A stretch of DNA of 34,822 nt from Methylotenera_A sp046594885 (GTDB lineage: Bacteria > Pseudomonadota > Gammaproteobacteria > Burkholderiales > Methylophilaceae): positions 1 to 34,822 of the forward strand of contig JBKJRD010000071.1 in NCBI GenBank assembly GCA_046594885.1, read 5' to 3'. Below the pieces are notes generated by a model that saw only the letters and a list, made by a program, of their open reading frames with translations, searched no databases and was not told the origin of the DNA. Shown one piece after another: positions 7,918-16,122 of the stretch. A program made the translations under genes and the position numbers. Numbering within the stretch: position 1 is the stretch's first letter; each line of letters begins with the position of its first letter.

Positions 7918-8709
7918 CTACTTTCTTTTACCAAGACTTTTAGCTAGTAACTCTGTTAAGTCTAGAACATTTGAATCATCGTCATTCGACGCTTCTTCTA
8001 ATGAAGTGACCACCTTGCCTTGACCAGCCTTTAATTTCTTGTCTACGAGTGATTGAATGGACTTGCCAAATGCATCATGGTAATCCTCAGGCTTCCATTT
8101 ACATGTCATGTCATTAATAAGTTGGCTGGCCATTTTTAATTCTGTCGGTTTTAAATCTTTTTTCCCGTCTGCCGGGAGTTTTATATCTTTACTTGATCTA
8201 ATTTCAGTGGACCATCTAATTGTATTTAACACCAAACCAGCTTCCAAAGGGATAAGAGCAGCAAGGTGTTCTTTGGTATGTAGTATGACCCGTGCTATAC
8301 CAATCACATCTGATTCCTTCATGGCTTCACGTAAAAGTGCATAAACTTTATCCGCTTTCGCTCCAGGTTCTAAAAAGTAAGGTTGTTCTAAATACATAAA
8401 ATTGATTTCACTTGCCTTCACGAATGATTCAATTTCAATCGTTTGTGTCTTTTTTGGATATGCCGCTTTAATTTCATCCTCACTGATAATGATGTATTCG
8501 TCATTATCTTGCTTGATACCCTTTATCACATTCTCTTTTTCGATATCTTTTCCAGATACTTTATTAATGCGCTTATAACCTACAGGGTCCAATGTTCGCT
8601 TATCAATCCAATCGAAATCTATACTGACGTCTTGTGATGCTGAATATAAAGTTACTGGAACATGTACTAACCCAAAACTGATAGCACCCTTCCAAATGGC
8701 ATGTGGCAT
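7918..8709 (-). CDS. ku: Bacterial Ku, NHEJ DNA-end-binding protein
   Basis: Homodimeric Ku ring that binds double-strand DNA ends and recruits LigD for non-homologous end joining. The 263-residue product begins with the family signature MPHAIWKGAISFGLVHVPVT and LYSA. It continues with RINKVSGKDIEKENVIKGIK and YIIISEDEIKAA, then the core FLEPGAKADKVYALLREAM segment, and ends in a short Lys-rich tail (LAKSLGKRK). Length is normal for the family (250-300). The start at 8709 has a strong AAGGAAC site. It lies 16 bases downstream of ligD on the same strand, so the pair forms a two-gene operon and is sufficient in principle for two-component bacterial NHEJ. Confidence 0.97.
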   Translation of the reverse strand: MPHAIWKGAISFGLVHVPVTLYSASQDVSIDFDWIDKRTLDPVGYKRINKVSGKDIEKENVIKGIKQDNDEYIIISEDEIKAAYPKKTQTIEIESFVKASEINFMYLEQPYFLEPGAKADKVYALLREAMKESDVIGIARVILHTKEHLAALIPLEAGLVLNTIRWSTEIRSSKDIKLPADGKKDLKPTELKMASQLINDMTCKWKPEDYHDAFGKSIQSLVDKKLKAGQGKVVTSLEEASNDDDSNVLDLTELLAKSLGKRK

Positions 8710-8725
8710 AAAGTGTTCCTTAAAA

Positions 8726-11200
8726 TTATATGTGTAATAAAGTCATTGATTCGGTAATATCTTCTGCCGAAGATTCATAGGCTTTCCATGGATCATTTCC
8801 CTTATCCATCCTTGAATGTACGTTCCTTATAGTCCAGTGATCTACACCATTGATTTCATCTAATTCACTCCAGTCAATCGGTATGGAAATCCCCATACCA
8901 GCACGTGCGCGTAGAGACCAAGCACTAACAGTAGTTGCGTCTTGATCATTGCGCAAATAGTCGATAAATATTTTGCCGACTCGATTTCTTGGACCACTCT
9001 TTGCAACAAATCGGGATGGAATTGTTTTGCTCATGTGAACAACTACGGCTTGAGTAAACGCTTTAACAGTATCCCAGTCATATATTTTCTGGATAGGTAC
9101 TACTACATGTAAGCCTTTGCCACCACTCGTCTTTAAAAAAGCAGGGAGTTTTAATTGAGTCAAAAAGGCCTTCATTAATTGCGCGCCTTCTTTTACCTTC
9201 TCCCACTCAACATTTTCTCCTGGATCCAAATCAAAAATGATGCGGTCAGGCATATCTAAAGACAGGTTGCCATTGTGTGTATGAAACTCGATAGCGTTCC
9301 ATTGAGCAACAGAAGCAATACCTTCTAATTTACTGATTTCGATTAATGGTTGTTTATCGCTAGAGAGTTGAATTTTTTTTACTCCTACTAATTTTTCTGT
9401 TTCAGCATGCTTTTGAAAGAACAGTTCACCAGTTAAACCCTTCGGTGCTCGTAGCAGTGATACAGGTCTTTTTGTTAAGTGAGGAAACATTAACTCACCT
9501 ACCGATTGATAGTAGCGAACAATATCTAATTTCGTGATAGCACTGGATGCATCAATTACTCTATCCGGATTTGTAATCTTAAAGTTTTTTGACCTATTTA
9601 AAGTTTGTTGGGTTGGAGCCTGCAGAGTTACTCCAACATTGGGAATTTCGCGAATAATCGACTTAGGATCCTTATCGGTTCGCAAGCCTTTAAATACTGA
9701 ATGCCTGATATGGCCATTGGTTGTCCATTCACTAAACTCTACTTCAGCAATTAAAATGGGCTGCACCCAAGTGGTTTTAGGGGGTGCTTCAAAAGGTGCA
9801 AGCACAACACTTTTTTCCACTTTAATCTCATCAAGTTTAAGCTTAATGTCATTTAGCGTTTTTTGATTAAAGCCTGAACCTACATTTCCTGCATGGATTA
9901 ATTCTCCATGTTTATCGTGTACTGCTAGCAATAGAGCACCAAAGTTTGACCTGGCACCATTAGGGGGGGTGTACCCAATAATGATAAATTCTTGTCTCTG
10001 TTTACACTTAAATTTTAACCAATTGGAGGATCTGGAGGAGGAGTAGGGGGAATCTGGATTCTTTAATATGATGCCTTCCAAACCTAATTTGCAGGCAGAT
10101 TTTAATAAATTTATTGGGCTAGCCTCGAATACTTCACTCAAACGAATGTGAGAAGAATCCACGGTTTCAAATAATTTAGAAAGAATTGATCGTCTATGAG
10201 TTAATGGCAAAGACCGTAGATCATGTCCCTTAAAGTAAATTATATCAAAAAGGAACAGAATTATATTTTTTGATTGGCTAATTTCAAACGATTGTTGCAA
10301 TGCGCCAAAATCAGGAATACCTTTTTCATTGAGCACCACGATTTCCCCGTCATACCAACCAGATGGAAAAGAATTTTCAAGTATTTTTTTCTTTAATATG
10401 GGCAGCTTATGTGTCCAGTCATGGCAATTACGCGTAAATAAACGAACATCTGCATTGTCAATTCTGATTAATAGGCGATAACCGTCAAATTTTATTTCAG
10501 CCAACCAACTTTTATCATCAAATGCACCTTCAGCCAAAGTGGCCAACTGTGGTTTCAGTTGTTCTGGCAAAACTGCTTTAGGTGCATCGATCAGTAGTTT
10601 ATCTATTGACTTTGCTGACACAGTATCCGATTGAATTGAAGCTTCTTCACCTGGAAAAGGTAATGCATGAACACTATCTGGATACTCAGCTACAATGCTG
10701 AATTCATCAGAAGATTTCGCTAAAGAATCTTTTTCTTTAATAAGCAACCATGGCTCTTGTTTTTCATTTTTGCCTTTAATACGGACTAATACCCATTTGC
10801 CATGAAGCTTAATACCTTTCAGTTCAAACTTTAGATTACCACATGCATAGTCATTTTCAGGGTCACCTAGAGGTTCCCAGATACCCTTGTCCCAAATGAT
10901 TACTTTACCCGCTCCATATTGTTTAGATGGAATTGTGCCTTCAAAACTCGCATAAGCGAGTGGATGATCTTCTACATGCATCGCCATGCGCTTTACTTTA
11001 GGATCGTAGCTTGGACCTTTTGGAACAGCCCAGCTTTTCATAACACCATTGAGTTCCAATCTAAAGTCGTAATGGAGGCTGCTCGCCCAATGTTTTTGAA
11101 TGACAAATTGAAGTCCACCTAATTGAATCCCCCCATCAGCTGGCTCGGGTGTGATGTCAAAATTTCTTTTAGATTTATAGATTGCTAGCTGTTCGGACAA
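8726..11200 (-). CDS. ligD: Multifunctional ATP-dependent DNA ligase LigD (phosphoesterase-ligase-polymerase)
   Basis: NHEJ end-processing and sealing enzyme. In the 824 residues the domains come in the Pseudomonas order. First is a 3'-phosphoesterase domain (about 25-160) with the metal-site residues H37, H43, D45, R47 and H79 in QKHWASSLHYDFRLEL and HVEDHP. Next is an ATP-dependent ligase domain (about 215-520) with nucleotidyl lysine K237 in EIKFDGYR. Last is an AEP-type polymerase/primase domain (about 540-820) with D657/D659 in IIFDLDPG. The start is a TTG at 11200; no better start exists ahead of the phosphoesterase domain, and the ribosome site is weak. It shares a 149-base divergent intergenic region with the AI-2E transporter gene. 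All catalytic residues checked are present, so it should be active. Confidence 0.97.
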   Translation of the reverse strand: MSEQLAIYKSKRNFDITPEPADGGIQLGGLQFVIQKHWASSLHYDFRLELNGVMKSWAVPKGPSYDPKVKRMAMHVEDHPLAYASFEGTIPSKQYGAGKVIIWDKGIWEPLGDPENDYACGNLKFELKGIKLHGKWVLVRIKGKNEKQEPWLLIKEKDSLAKSSDEFSIVAEYPDSVHALPFPGEEASIQSDTVSAKSIDKLLIDAPKAVLPEQLKPQLATLAEGAFDDKSWLAEIKFDGYRLLIRIDNADVRLFTRNCHDWTHKLPILKKKILENSFPSGWYDGEIVVLNEKGIPDFGALQQSFEISQSKNIILFLFDIIYFKGHDLRSLPLTHRRSILSKLFETVDSSHIRLSEVFEASPINLLKSACKLGLEGIILKNPDSPYSSSRSSNWLKFKCKQRQEFIIIGYTPPNGARSNFGALLLAVHDKHGELIHAGNVGSGFNQKTLNDIKLKLDEIKVEKSVVLAPFEAPPKTTWVQPILIAEVEFSEWTTNGHIRHSVFKGLRTDKDPKSIIREIPNVGVTLQAPTQQTLNRSKNFKITNPDRVIDASSAITKLDIVRYYQSVGELMFPHLTKRPVSLLRAPKGLTGELFFQKHAETEKLVGVKKIQLSSDKQPLIEISKLEGIASVAQWNAIEFHTHNGNLSLDMPDRIIFDLDPGENVEWEKVKEGAQLMKAFLTQLKLPAFLKTSGGKGLHVVVPIQKIYDWDTVKAFTQAVVVHMSKTIPSRFVAKSGPRNRVGKIFIDYLRNDQDATTVSAWSLRARAGMGISIPIDWSELDEINGVDHWTIRNVHSRMDKGNDPWKAYESSAEDITESMTLLHI

Positions 11201-11349
11201 TTCTGTTTTAACCCAAATAAAAGGTTGTTAATATATTGGTTAATCTTTTACTAAATAATACTCTATAGATGGTTGTAAATATGTCTTCAATGTATTGAAA
11301 TAATATAAAATTCAAAAAAATCACATTATTATTGATTGGGAATAAAATA

Positions 11350-12513
11350 GTGGAAAACTCTGTGAATATTAATTCAAACCCAAACGACACAGAGTTAGAT
11401 AACAGTATATTGCCCAGCAACGATCCATTGCAGATTAGAAATGTTGCACTGGTCATCATTTCAACAATTCTTGTTATTTATGCATTGGATTGGGCGCAAA
11501 GTTTTATTGTAACGATGTTGCTTGGCATACTTTTAGCCTATGCGTTAAATCCACTTGTAACACATCTCGAAAACATAAAAGTTAACCGAGTGATTGGCTC
11601 AACTATCGTTATTTTGGCTGTAATAACTGGTATAGCGTTCTCTACCTACGCATTGCGTGGACAAGTGCAATCAATTATCTCAAGTTTGCCAGTGGCTACA
11701 TCCAAACTTACCTCTCTATTTGCCAGTAAACGTGGTCAGCCATTAACCAATATGCAAAAAATACAAATAGCAGCAAATGAAGTCGAAACTGCTACTAGTT
11801 CAGATGAAGTAAATATACCGACAAAAAAGAAACCCGCGATGCGAGTCGTTATAGAAGAGCCTAAAATTAAAATGCGCGATTTACTATGGCGTGGTTATCT
11901 AGGCGTGTTTGAAGTTTTAGCCGAAGCAACCACGATGATTTTTCTAGCTTATTTTCTTCTGCTATCAGGCAATATATTCAAACGAAAATTAGTCAAAATT
12001 ACTGGGCCAACATTAACTCGAAAAAAGATCACGGTGAATATATTGGATGACATTGGCATTTCAATTCAACGTTATTTAATGATGTTGGTTATTACCAACG
12101 TTATCGCTGGTATTTTTTCTTGGGTAGCGTTTAGATTGTTCGGTTTAGAAAATGCTGGCGCTTGGGGATTTTTTTCAGGCTTTATGCACATTATTCCCTA
12201 TTTTGGGCCAGTTGCGACTGCAGCTGTGACAGGGGTTGCGGCATACATACAATTTAATTCTATTTTTATGGCAATAATGGTTGCAGGTGCATCCATATTA
12301 ATCGCGACAATTATTGGGGTGTTTGTAACAACTTGGATGACAGGTCGTATTGCAAAAATGAATTCAGCAGCAGTTTTTATATCGCTCATCTTTTTTTCAT
12401 GGCTATGGGGATTCTGGGGCATGTTACTAGGAATACCCGTCATCTTCATTTTAAAAGTGGTATGTGAGCGTATTGAGAATTTGCAACCGATAGCTGAACT
12501 GCTGGGTGAATGA
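11350..12513 (+). CDS. AI-2E family membrane transporter/exporter
   Basis: Polytopic inner-membrane protein of the AI-2E transporter family (PF01594), members of which export various small solutes or act as ion antiporters; the substrate cannot be read from sequence. About 387 residues with the typical two N-terminal membrane segments (LVIISTILVIYALDWAQSF, MLLGILLAYALNPLV), a long soluble loop (residues ~95-185), and a C-terminal bundle that includes the family's ISIQRYL, FGLENAGAWGFFSGFMHIIP and YFGPV motifs. The last membrane segment, SLIFFSWLWGFWGMLLGIPV, is highly typical. I place the start at GTG 11350, because TGGGAATAAAATA precedes it at correct spacing. A TTG at 11332 in the same frame lacks such a site. 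Confidence 0.9.
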   Translation: MENSVNINSNPNDTELDNSILPSNDPLQIRNVALVIISTILVIYALDWAQSFIVTMLLGILLAYALNPLVTHLENIKVNRVIGSTIVILAVITGIAFSTYALRGQVQSIISSLPVATSKLTSLFASKRGQPLTNMQKIQIAANEVETATSSDEVNIPTKKKPAMRVVIEEPKIKMRDLLWRGYLGVFEVLAEATTMIFLAYFLLLSGNIFKRKLVKITGPTLTRKKITVNILDDIGISIQRYLMMLVITNVIAGIFSWVAFRLFGLENAGAWGFFSGFMHIIPYFGPVATAAVTGVAAYIQFNSIFMAIMVAGASILIATIIGVFVTTWMTGRIAKMNSAAVFISLIFFSWLWGFWGMLLGIPVIFILKVVCERIENLQPIAELLGE

Positions 12514-12526
12514 GGCAAGCAAATAG

Positions 12527-12823
12527 ATGTTGATTTACGCAATTTATGCTGTACGACTTAACGTGGAAAAGACACGAATAACAGAAGTAATGTGGCAAGA
12601 ACTTCAAGCTACTCAATCATTTGCTTATAATCCTGAGCAGATTAGTTTAAATCAGGTAGTAGAAGCGTTATCTACTGAAAATAAGGTGTATTTATTATTG
12701 CAAAATGATTCAGGTGAGTGGGTTAACACTTTTGCGGAGTTTAAACTTGTTACATATTCTGAGAATGAAGAAATCGGCATTTACAATCCCGAATATAATT
12801 TAGTCGATTTACCTAACTTTTAA
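12527..12823 (+). CDS. Small protein, DUF3892-like
   Basis: 98-residue soluble protein starting 13 bases after the AI-2E stop, with GAGG upstream of the ATG, so it is probably co-transcribed. The pattern YAVRLNVEKTRITEV, a middle SLNQVVEAL segment, KVYLLL, and a final IYNPEYNLVDLPNF resembles the DUF3892 layout (variable start, conserved 'N.LDNLP' end). The match is by memory and is weak. No catalytic motif, signal peptide or membrane segment is visible. Function unknown. Confidence 0.6.
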   Translation: MLIYAIYAVRLNVEKTRITEVMWQELQATQSFAYNPEQISLNQVVEALSTENKVYLLLQNDSGEWVNTFAEFKLVTYSENEEIGIYNPEYNLVDLPNF

Positions 12824-13070
12824 ATGCGATGGGTTTGCCCGGTTTTCAAATTTTATTAGCGGCGTTATCAGTCATAAGTTCATATTTTATATTTCATTAA
12901 TACGAATTGAATTTGGGCATTTATTCATTGCTAATAATTAGTTTACAATCAACTAAACTTGAGAATGCTTATATTAAGAAGCAGATTGAAAGTTGAGTTT
13001 GAAATCCGTAATAACTATGGAATTTGAACGAATTTCAGATAAATTATTTTAACAAATCAGGGAGAAAAAA

Positions 13071-13340
13071 ATGGGATTCATTATTTGGATTTTAGTAGGT
13101 GCTTTAGTAGGATGGATTGCAAGTTTGATAATGAAAACAGATGCGCAGCAAGGTACGATTTTGAATATAGTGATTGGTATTGTTGGTGCATGGTTAGGCG
13201 GTTATCTGATTTCTCCTTTAGTTGGCATTTCGACAATTAATCAAAACGCATTAAGTATCCCGTCAATTTTAGTATCAATCGTTGGTGCAGTAATTGTGAT
13301 TGTAATTTGGCAAGTGATTCGCAAAGCCTTTTCACGATAG
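13071..13340 (+). CDS. GlsB/YeaQ/YmgE-family stress membrane protein
   Basis: 89-residue inner-membrane protein of the transglycosylase-associated (GlsB/YeaQ/YmgE) family, often induced by envelope or general stress. Three membrane segments are visible at about residues 2-20, 28-50 and 60-80. The signature is present: IIWILVGALVGWIASLIM, the QGTILNIVIGIVGAWLGGYL segment, and the final SIVGAVIVIVIWQVIRKAF. Length fits the family (80-90). The start has a strong GGGAGAAAAAA site. A long terminator hairpin directly follows, so it is a single-gene transcript. Confidence 0.9.
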   Translation: MGFIIWILVGALVGWIASLIMKTDAQQGTILNIVIGIVGAWLGGYLISPLVGISTINQNALSIPSILVSIVGAVIVIVIWQVIRKAFSR

Positions 13341-13360
13341 TCTTAAATTTAAACTTTTAA

Positions 13361-13401
13361 TAGCAATGTGGGGCATTTAAATGCATCACATTGCTATTTT
13401 T
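13361..13401 (+). terminator. Long intrinsic terminator after the GlsB-type gene
   Basis: TAGCAATGTG (13361-13370) pairs perfectly with CACATTGCTA (13387-13396). The enclosed GCATTTAAATGC is itself self-complementary, separated from the outer stem by a 2x2 internal loop (GG/AT). A TTTTT run follows. It is 20 bases past the stop codon. Confidence 0.88.
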
Positions 13402-13518
13402 ATTAATAATAAAAATTATATAAATGTGCGCCCTTTTATTAAATTATTTGAATAATAAATCATTTACATTTTGAATGTATGAATAACTAATTCAATAAGT
13501 CTTAACTTAAATCCTCTT

Positions 13519-14798
13519 ATGAATATTAAGCAAAATATGAAAATAATACTGCTAACAATTTTCTTAACTGTAATAGTTGTTCTCATTTTCATGAATTTTG
13601 TAACTGGTGAGAAAAAAATTGAGCGTGTTTTAGAAAGGCGTTATTCTATTGAAGATCAACAGTTCTCAAGATCAGTTAGCGCACTTTTGGGACCAGCCTT
13701 TATAGAAAATAATGAAGTTAAAGTCTTATTAAATGGAGACGAAATCTTCTCGAAAATGTTGCAAGCAATAAGAGGCGCAAAAGAAACCATTACTTTTGAA
13801 ACTTTTATCTATTGGGGAGACAGTATTGGTGAGGAATTTGCTGAGTCCCTTATTGAGCGTGCACAAGCAGGCGTAAAAGTACACATCCTGTTAGATTGGC
13901 TTGGTAGTGTCAAAATGGAACAAAAGCAACTAGACAAAATGACAGAAGCCGGGGTTGAAATTCAGCGGTATCATAAACCGCATTGGAGCCATTTAAGCCG
14001 TATGAATAACCGAACACATCGGAAATTATTGATTATCGATGGACAAACAGGGTTTACCGGTGGGGTGGGAATTGCTGATCAATGGCGTGGTAATGCAAAT
14101 AATCCTAAAGAGTGGCGAGACACCCACTTTCAAGTAGCAGGTCCTGTGGTTGGTCAAATGCAAGCCGTTTTATGGATAATTGGATAAAATCCAAAGGTAA
14201 GGTTTTACATGACGATAGATATTTCCCACCTCTGAAAAAGGCTGGCAACATGTCGGCACAAATGTTCAGTAGTTCTCCTAGTGGTGGTGGCGATTCGATG
14301 CTACTTATGTACCAAATGGCTATTACTGCAGCTAAAGATTCGATTGATTTATCAAGTGCATACTTTATTCCAGATGAGCTTTTGACAAATGCGCTCATTG
14401 CAGCAGCCAAAAGAGGAGTTAAGATTCGAATCATCACACCAGGAGAACATATTGATACAGAATTAGTTCGAAAAGCTTCTCGCTCAGGTTGGGGAGAAAT
14501 GCTTAAAGCCAATATAAAAATTGCAGAATATTCTCCTACTATGTATCACTGCAAAGTGCTTATTATTGATAAACTAATGGTATCGGTGGGCTCTACCAAC
14601 TTCGACAACCGATCTTTTAGATTAAACGACGAAGCTAATTTGAATGTTATAGATACGAGTTTTGCTCAAGATCAGACTGAAATATTTGAATCAGATTGGA
14701 ATAAATCCAAACCTATAACATATGAGAAATGGCAAAATCGACCCTTTCAAGAAAAGGCACTAGAAAAACTTTCAAGTGTTTTTAATTCACAACTTTAA
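13519..14798 (+). pseudogene. cls: Cardiolipin synthase-type phospholipase D protein, broken by one frameshift
   Basis: Membrane-anchored PLD-superfamily enzyme that would join two phosphatidylglycerols (or use another donor) to make cardiolipin. It has an N-terminal membrane segment (residues 8-26) followed by two HKD domains. The first is HRKLLIIDGQTGFTGGVGI, near residue 167. The second is HCKVLIIDKLMVSVGSTNFD, in the downstream frame near 14550. The first frame ends at 14187 with QMQAVLWIIG. The second reads QAVFMDNW across the same spot. Adding one T to the TTTT run at 14168-14171 restores a single frame of about 426 residues. Both halves are otherwise well conserved, so this is a recent mutation, a phase-variable tract or a sequencing error. 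No convincing ribosome site precedes the ATG. Confidence 0.88.
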
Positions 14799-14883
14799 TT
14801 AATTTAACAAATACTGTAAATGTTTTAGTCTTCCCAGAAATGTTGAGTTTTTAGGTTTAAATAAAACAAATAAATTTAAATGC

Positions 14884-14985
14884 TTAGTTAATACGCTTAG
14901 GTGAAAGTGGTTTGTTTTTACTTCTATTGCGCCATAGGTACAATCCAACAACAGTTAAGGCTTTCCATAATAGTGATCTTCCCAT
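14884..14985 (-). CDS. 33-residue hydrophobic/basic small protein
   Basis: A short frame with a strong ribosome site: AAAGGAAACTAAG lies directly before the ATG at 14985. The product begins MGRSLLWKALTVVGLYLWRN and continues with a very basic tail (RSKNKPLSPKRIN). One short hydrophobic helix followed by a positively charged tail suggests a single-pass or membrane-associated micropeptide. It is convergent with the cardiolipin synthase gene. No family recognised; the call rests on the ribosome site and on the sensible amphipathic composition. Confidence 0.5.
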   Translation of the reverse strand: MGRSLLWKALTVVGLYLWRNRSKNKPLSPKRIN

Positions 14986-15239
14986 CTTAGTTTCCTTTAA
15001 TAATTTTATCTTACCAAAGTAACTGCATATTTAACATATGTATGTGCGGCAACGTACGTGATCGCTTGAATTTGTGCGATTCCTCATAGTCGATTAATTG
15101 CTTATTAAATTTGTAGGGCAATTGAAGTTAAAGTCACCGTAACCAACTAATTGAATGGATGATTACATAATGGAAATAATAATTTGAAAGTAACGCATAT
15201 AAATGCGGTTAATTTTTTGAGTTGTGTTAAATTGTAGTT
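14986..15239 (+). promoter_or_regulatory. Divergent upstream region of the 33-aa gene and the small lipoprotein
   Basis: 254 bases with no gene. A small hairpin CGCAT-ATAA-ATGCG (15194-15207) followed by a T-run (15213-15218) lies 22 bases before the lipoprotein ATG and could be a terminator/attenuator. No clear Shine-Dalgarno sequence precedes that ATG. Confidence 0.3.
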
Positions 15240-15386
15240 ATGAAAAAACTATCAGTATTAACACTAATTTTCAGTATCTTAACAATTACTGGATGCCATC
15301 GTTATGGATATCATCACGATCATGGAGTTGGTAATGGAAACGGTCAACATTGTCCTCCGGGCCAAGCCAAAAAAGGCAATTGTTAA
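15240..15386 (+). CDS. Small His/Gly-rich lipoprotein
   Basis: 48-residue predicted lipoprotein. It has a Lys-Lys start, a hydrophobic stretch of about 13 residues, then a lipobox ITGC with the modified cysteine at residue 19. The mature part is about 30 residues, rich in His (HRYGYHHDHG), and ends CPPGQAKKGNC. That CPPGxAKKGxC ending recurs in small periplasmic lipoproteins of proteobacteria; the histidines and cysteines suggest metal contact, which is inference. Probably anchored in the outer membrane facing the periplasm, since residue 20 is His, not the Asp retention signal. Confidence 0.72.
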   Translation: MKKLSVLTLIFSILTITGCHRYGYHHDHGVGNGNGQHCPPGQAKKGNC

Positions 15387-15795
15387 TTAGCCATTGCGCT
15401 CACTTTAGTTAAGCGTTTATGTAAAAATATCTTGTCATCTGTGGGCATCTGAAAAGATTAATGCCTGCAAATCTATATACTGAACCATAATTACTGCTCA
15501 CAAGAAGTGTCTATTTAGCGCGTGGCAAGCTTAACTAGTTGTGGATGGTGACTTTTATCAATATTTAGGATTTGTTAACTGCTAAGTCAAGATCCTAGAA
15601 TCTATCGATAATAATCCTTATCTAACTCCTTGCGTATTTCCATACGGCTTAACAAATGTTGCGGTACAGACTAATGCACCTAGGCGTAAATTGTCTGCTA
15701 TTCTGAGTTATTAAAAAGTATATTTATAACGATCCACACATTTTTCCCTCAAAAACTTTCACTCTATATCTTTGTAGCAATTGACTAGCCAAAAT
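15387..15795. other. Gene-poor stretch holding a decayed partial duplication
   Basis: 409 bases with no intact gene. Bases 15501-15630 are a degenerate copy of the junction at 16088-16220 (listed as a repeat). The rest (15387-15500 and 15640-15795) shows no readable frame or hairpin that I can support. Confidence 0.6.
15501..15630. repeat. Degenerate copy of the GIY-YIG-like / exonuclease gene junction (16088-16220)
   Basis: The stretch from about 15501 aligns, ungapped over at least the last 80 bases, with 16088-16220, the convergent 3' ends of the GIY-YIG-like gene and the exonuclease/UvrC-like gene. Shared blocks include AAGAAGTG, GTGGCAAGCTTAA versus CTGGCAGGCTTAA, TTGTGGAT, ACTTTT, ATATTTA, ATTTG and ATCGATAA. 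On the minus strand the copy still ends QILNIDKSHHPQ (live gene QILNMDKSNNPQ) but has internal stops, and the plus-strand arm has a stop where the live gene reads a glycine codon. It is therefore a dead relic of a second two-gene copy or of a tandem duplication, not a functional repeat. Confidence 0.75.
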
Positions 15796-16122
15796 ATGAA
15801 AAAACTCAACAAACATAATGTTTATGTTATTGCATTATCTCGTGATGTTTTATATAAAGCTAAATTTAGGAAGTGCAATCCAAATTACATCGAAGGTAAA
15901 CCATGCGTTTACGTCGGCATGACAGGATTAGACCCGGATGTTCGATTTGATAAGCATAAAGCAGGCATCCAATCCAATCTCTACGTTAAACTTTATGGAT
16001 TGCATTTGCTACCCGATCTTTATGAAGGTTTTAACCCTATGAATTATGAGGATGCATGTGATAGGGAAATTGAAATTGGAATAGATTTAAGAAGTGCTGG
16101 ATTTGGCGTCTGGCAGGCTTAA
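15796..16122 (+). CDS. Small GIY-YIG-like protein of unknown function
   Basis: 108 residues from the ATG at 15796 (a TTG at 15781 in frame is possible; neither has a clear ribosome site). NVYVIAL near the start and CVYVGMTGLDPDVRFDKHKAG next to it follow the spacing of the GIY-YIG nuclease core (two short strands then Arg on a helix), with VYV replacing GIY and VYVG replacing YIG. The rest, LYGLHLLPDLYEGFNPMNYEDACDREIEIGIDLRSAGFGVWQA, looks like a conserved small family but I cannot name it. A Glu-rich helix (DREIEIGIDLR) could supply the metal ligand. It converges on the UvrC-like gene, and the two stop codons overlap (16119-16122). Confidence 0.62.
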   Translation: MKKLNKHNVYVIALSRDVLYKAKFRKCNPNYIEGKPCVYVGMTGLDPDVRFDKHKAGIQSNLYVKLYGLHLLPDLYEGFNPMNYEDACDREIEIGIDLRSAGFGVWQA

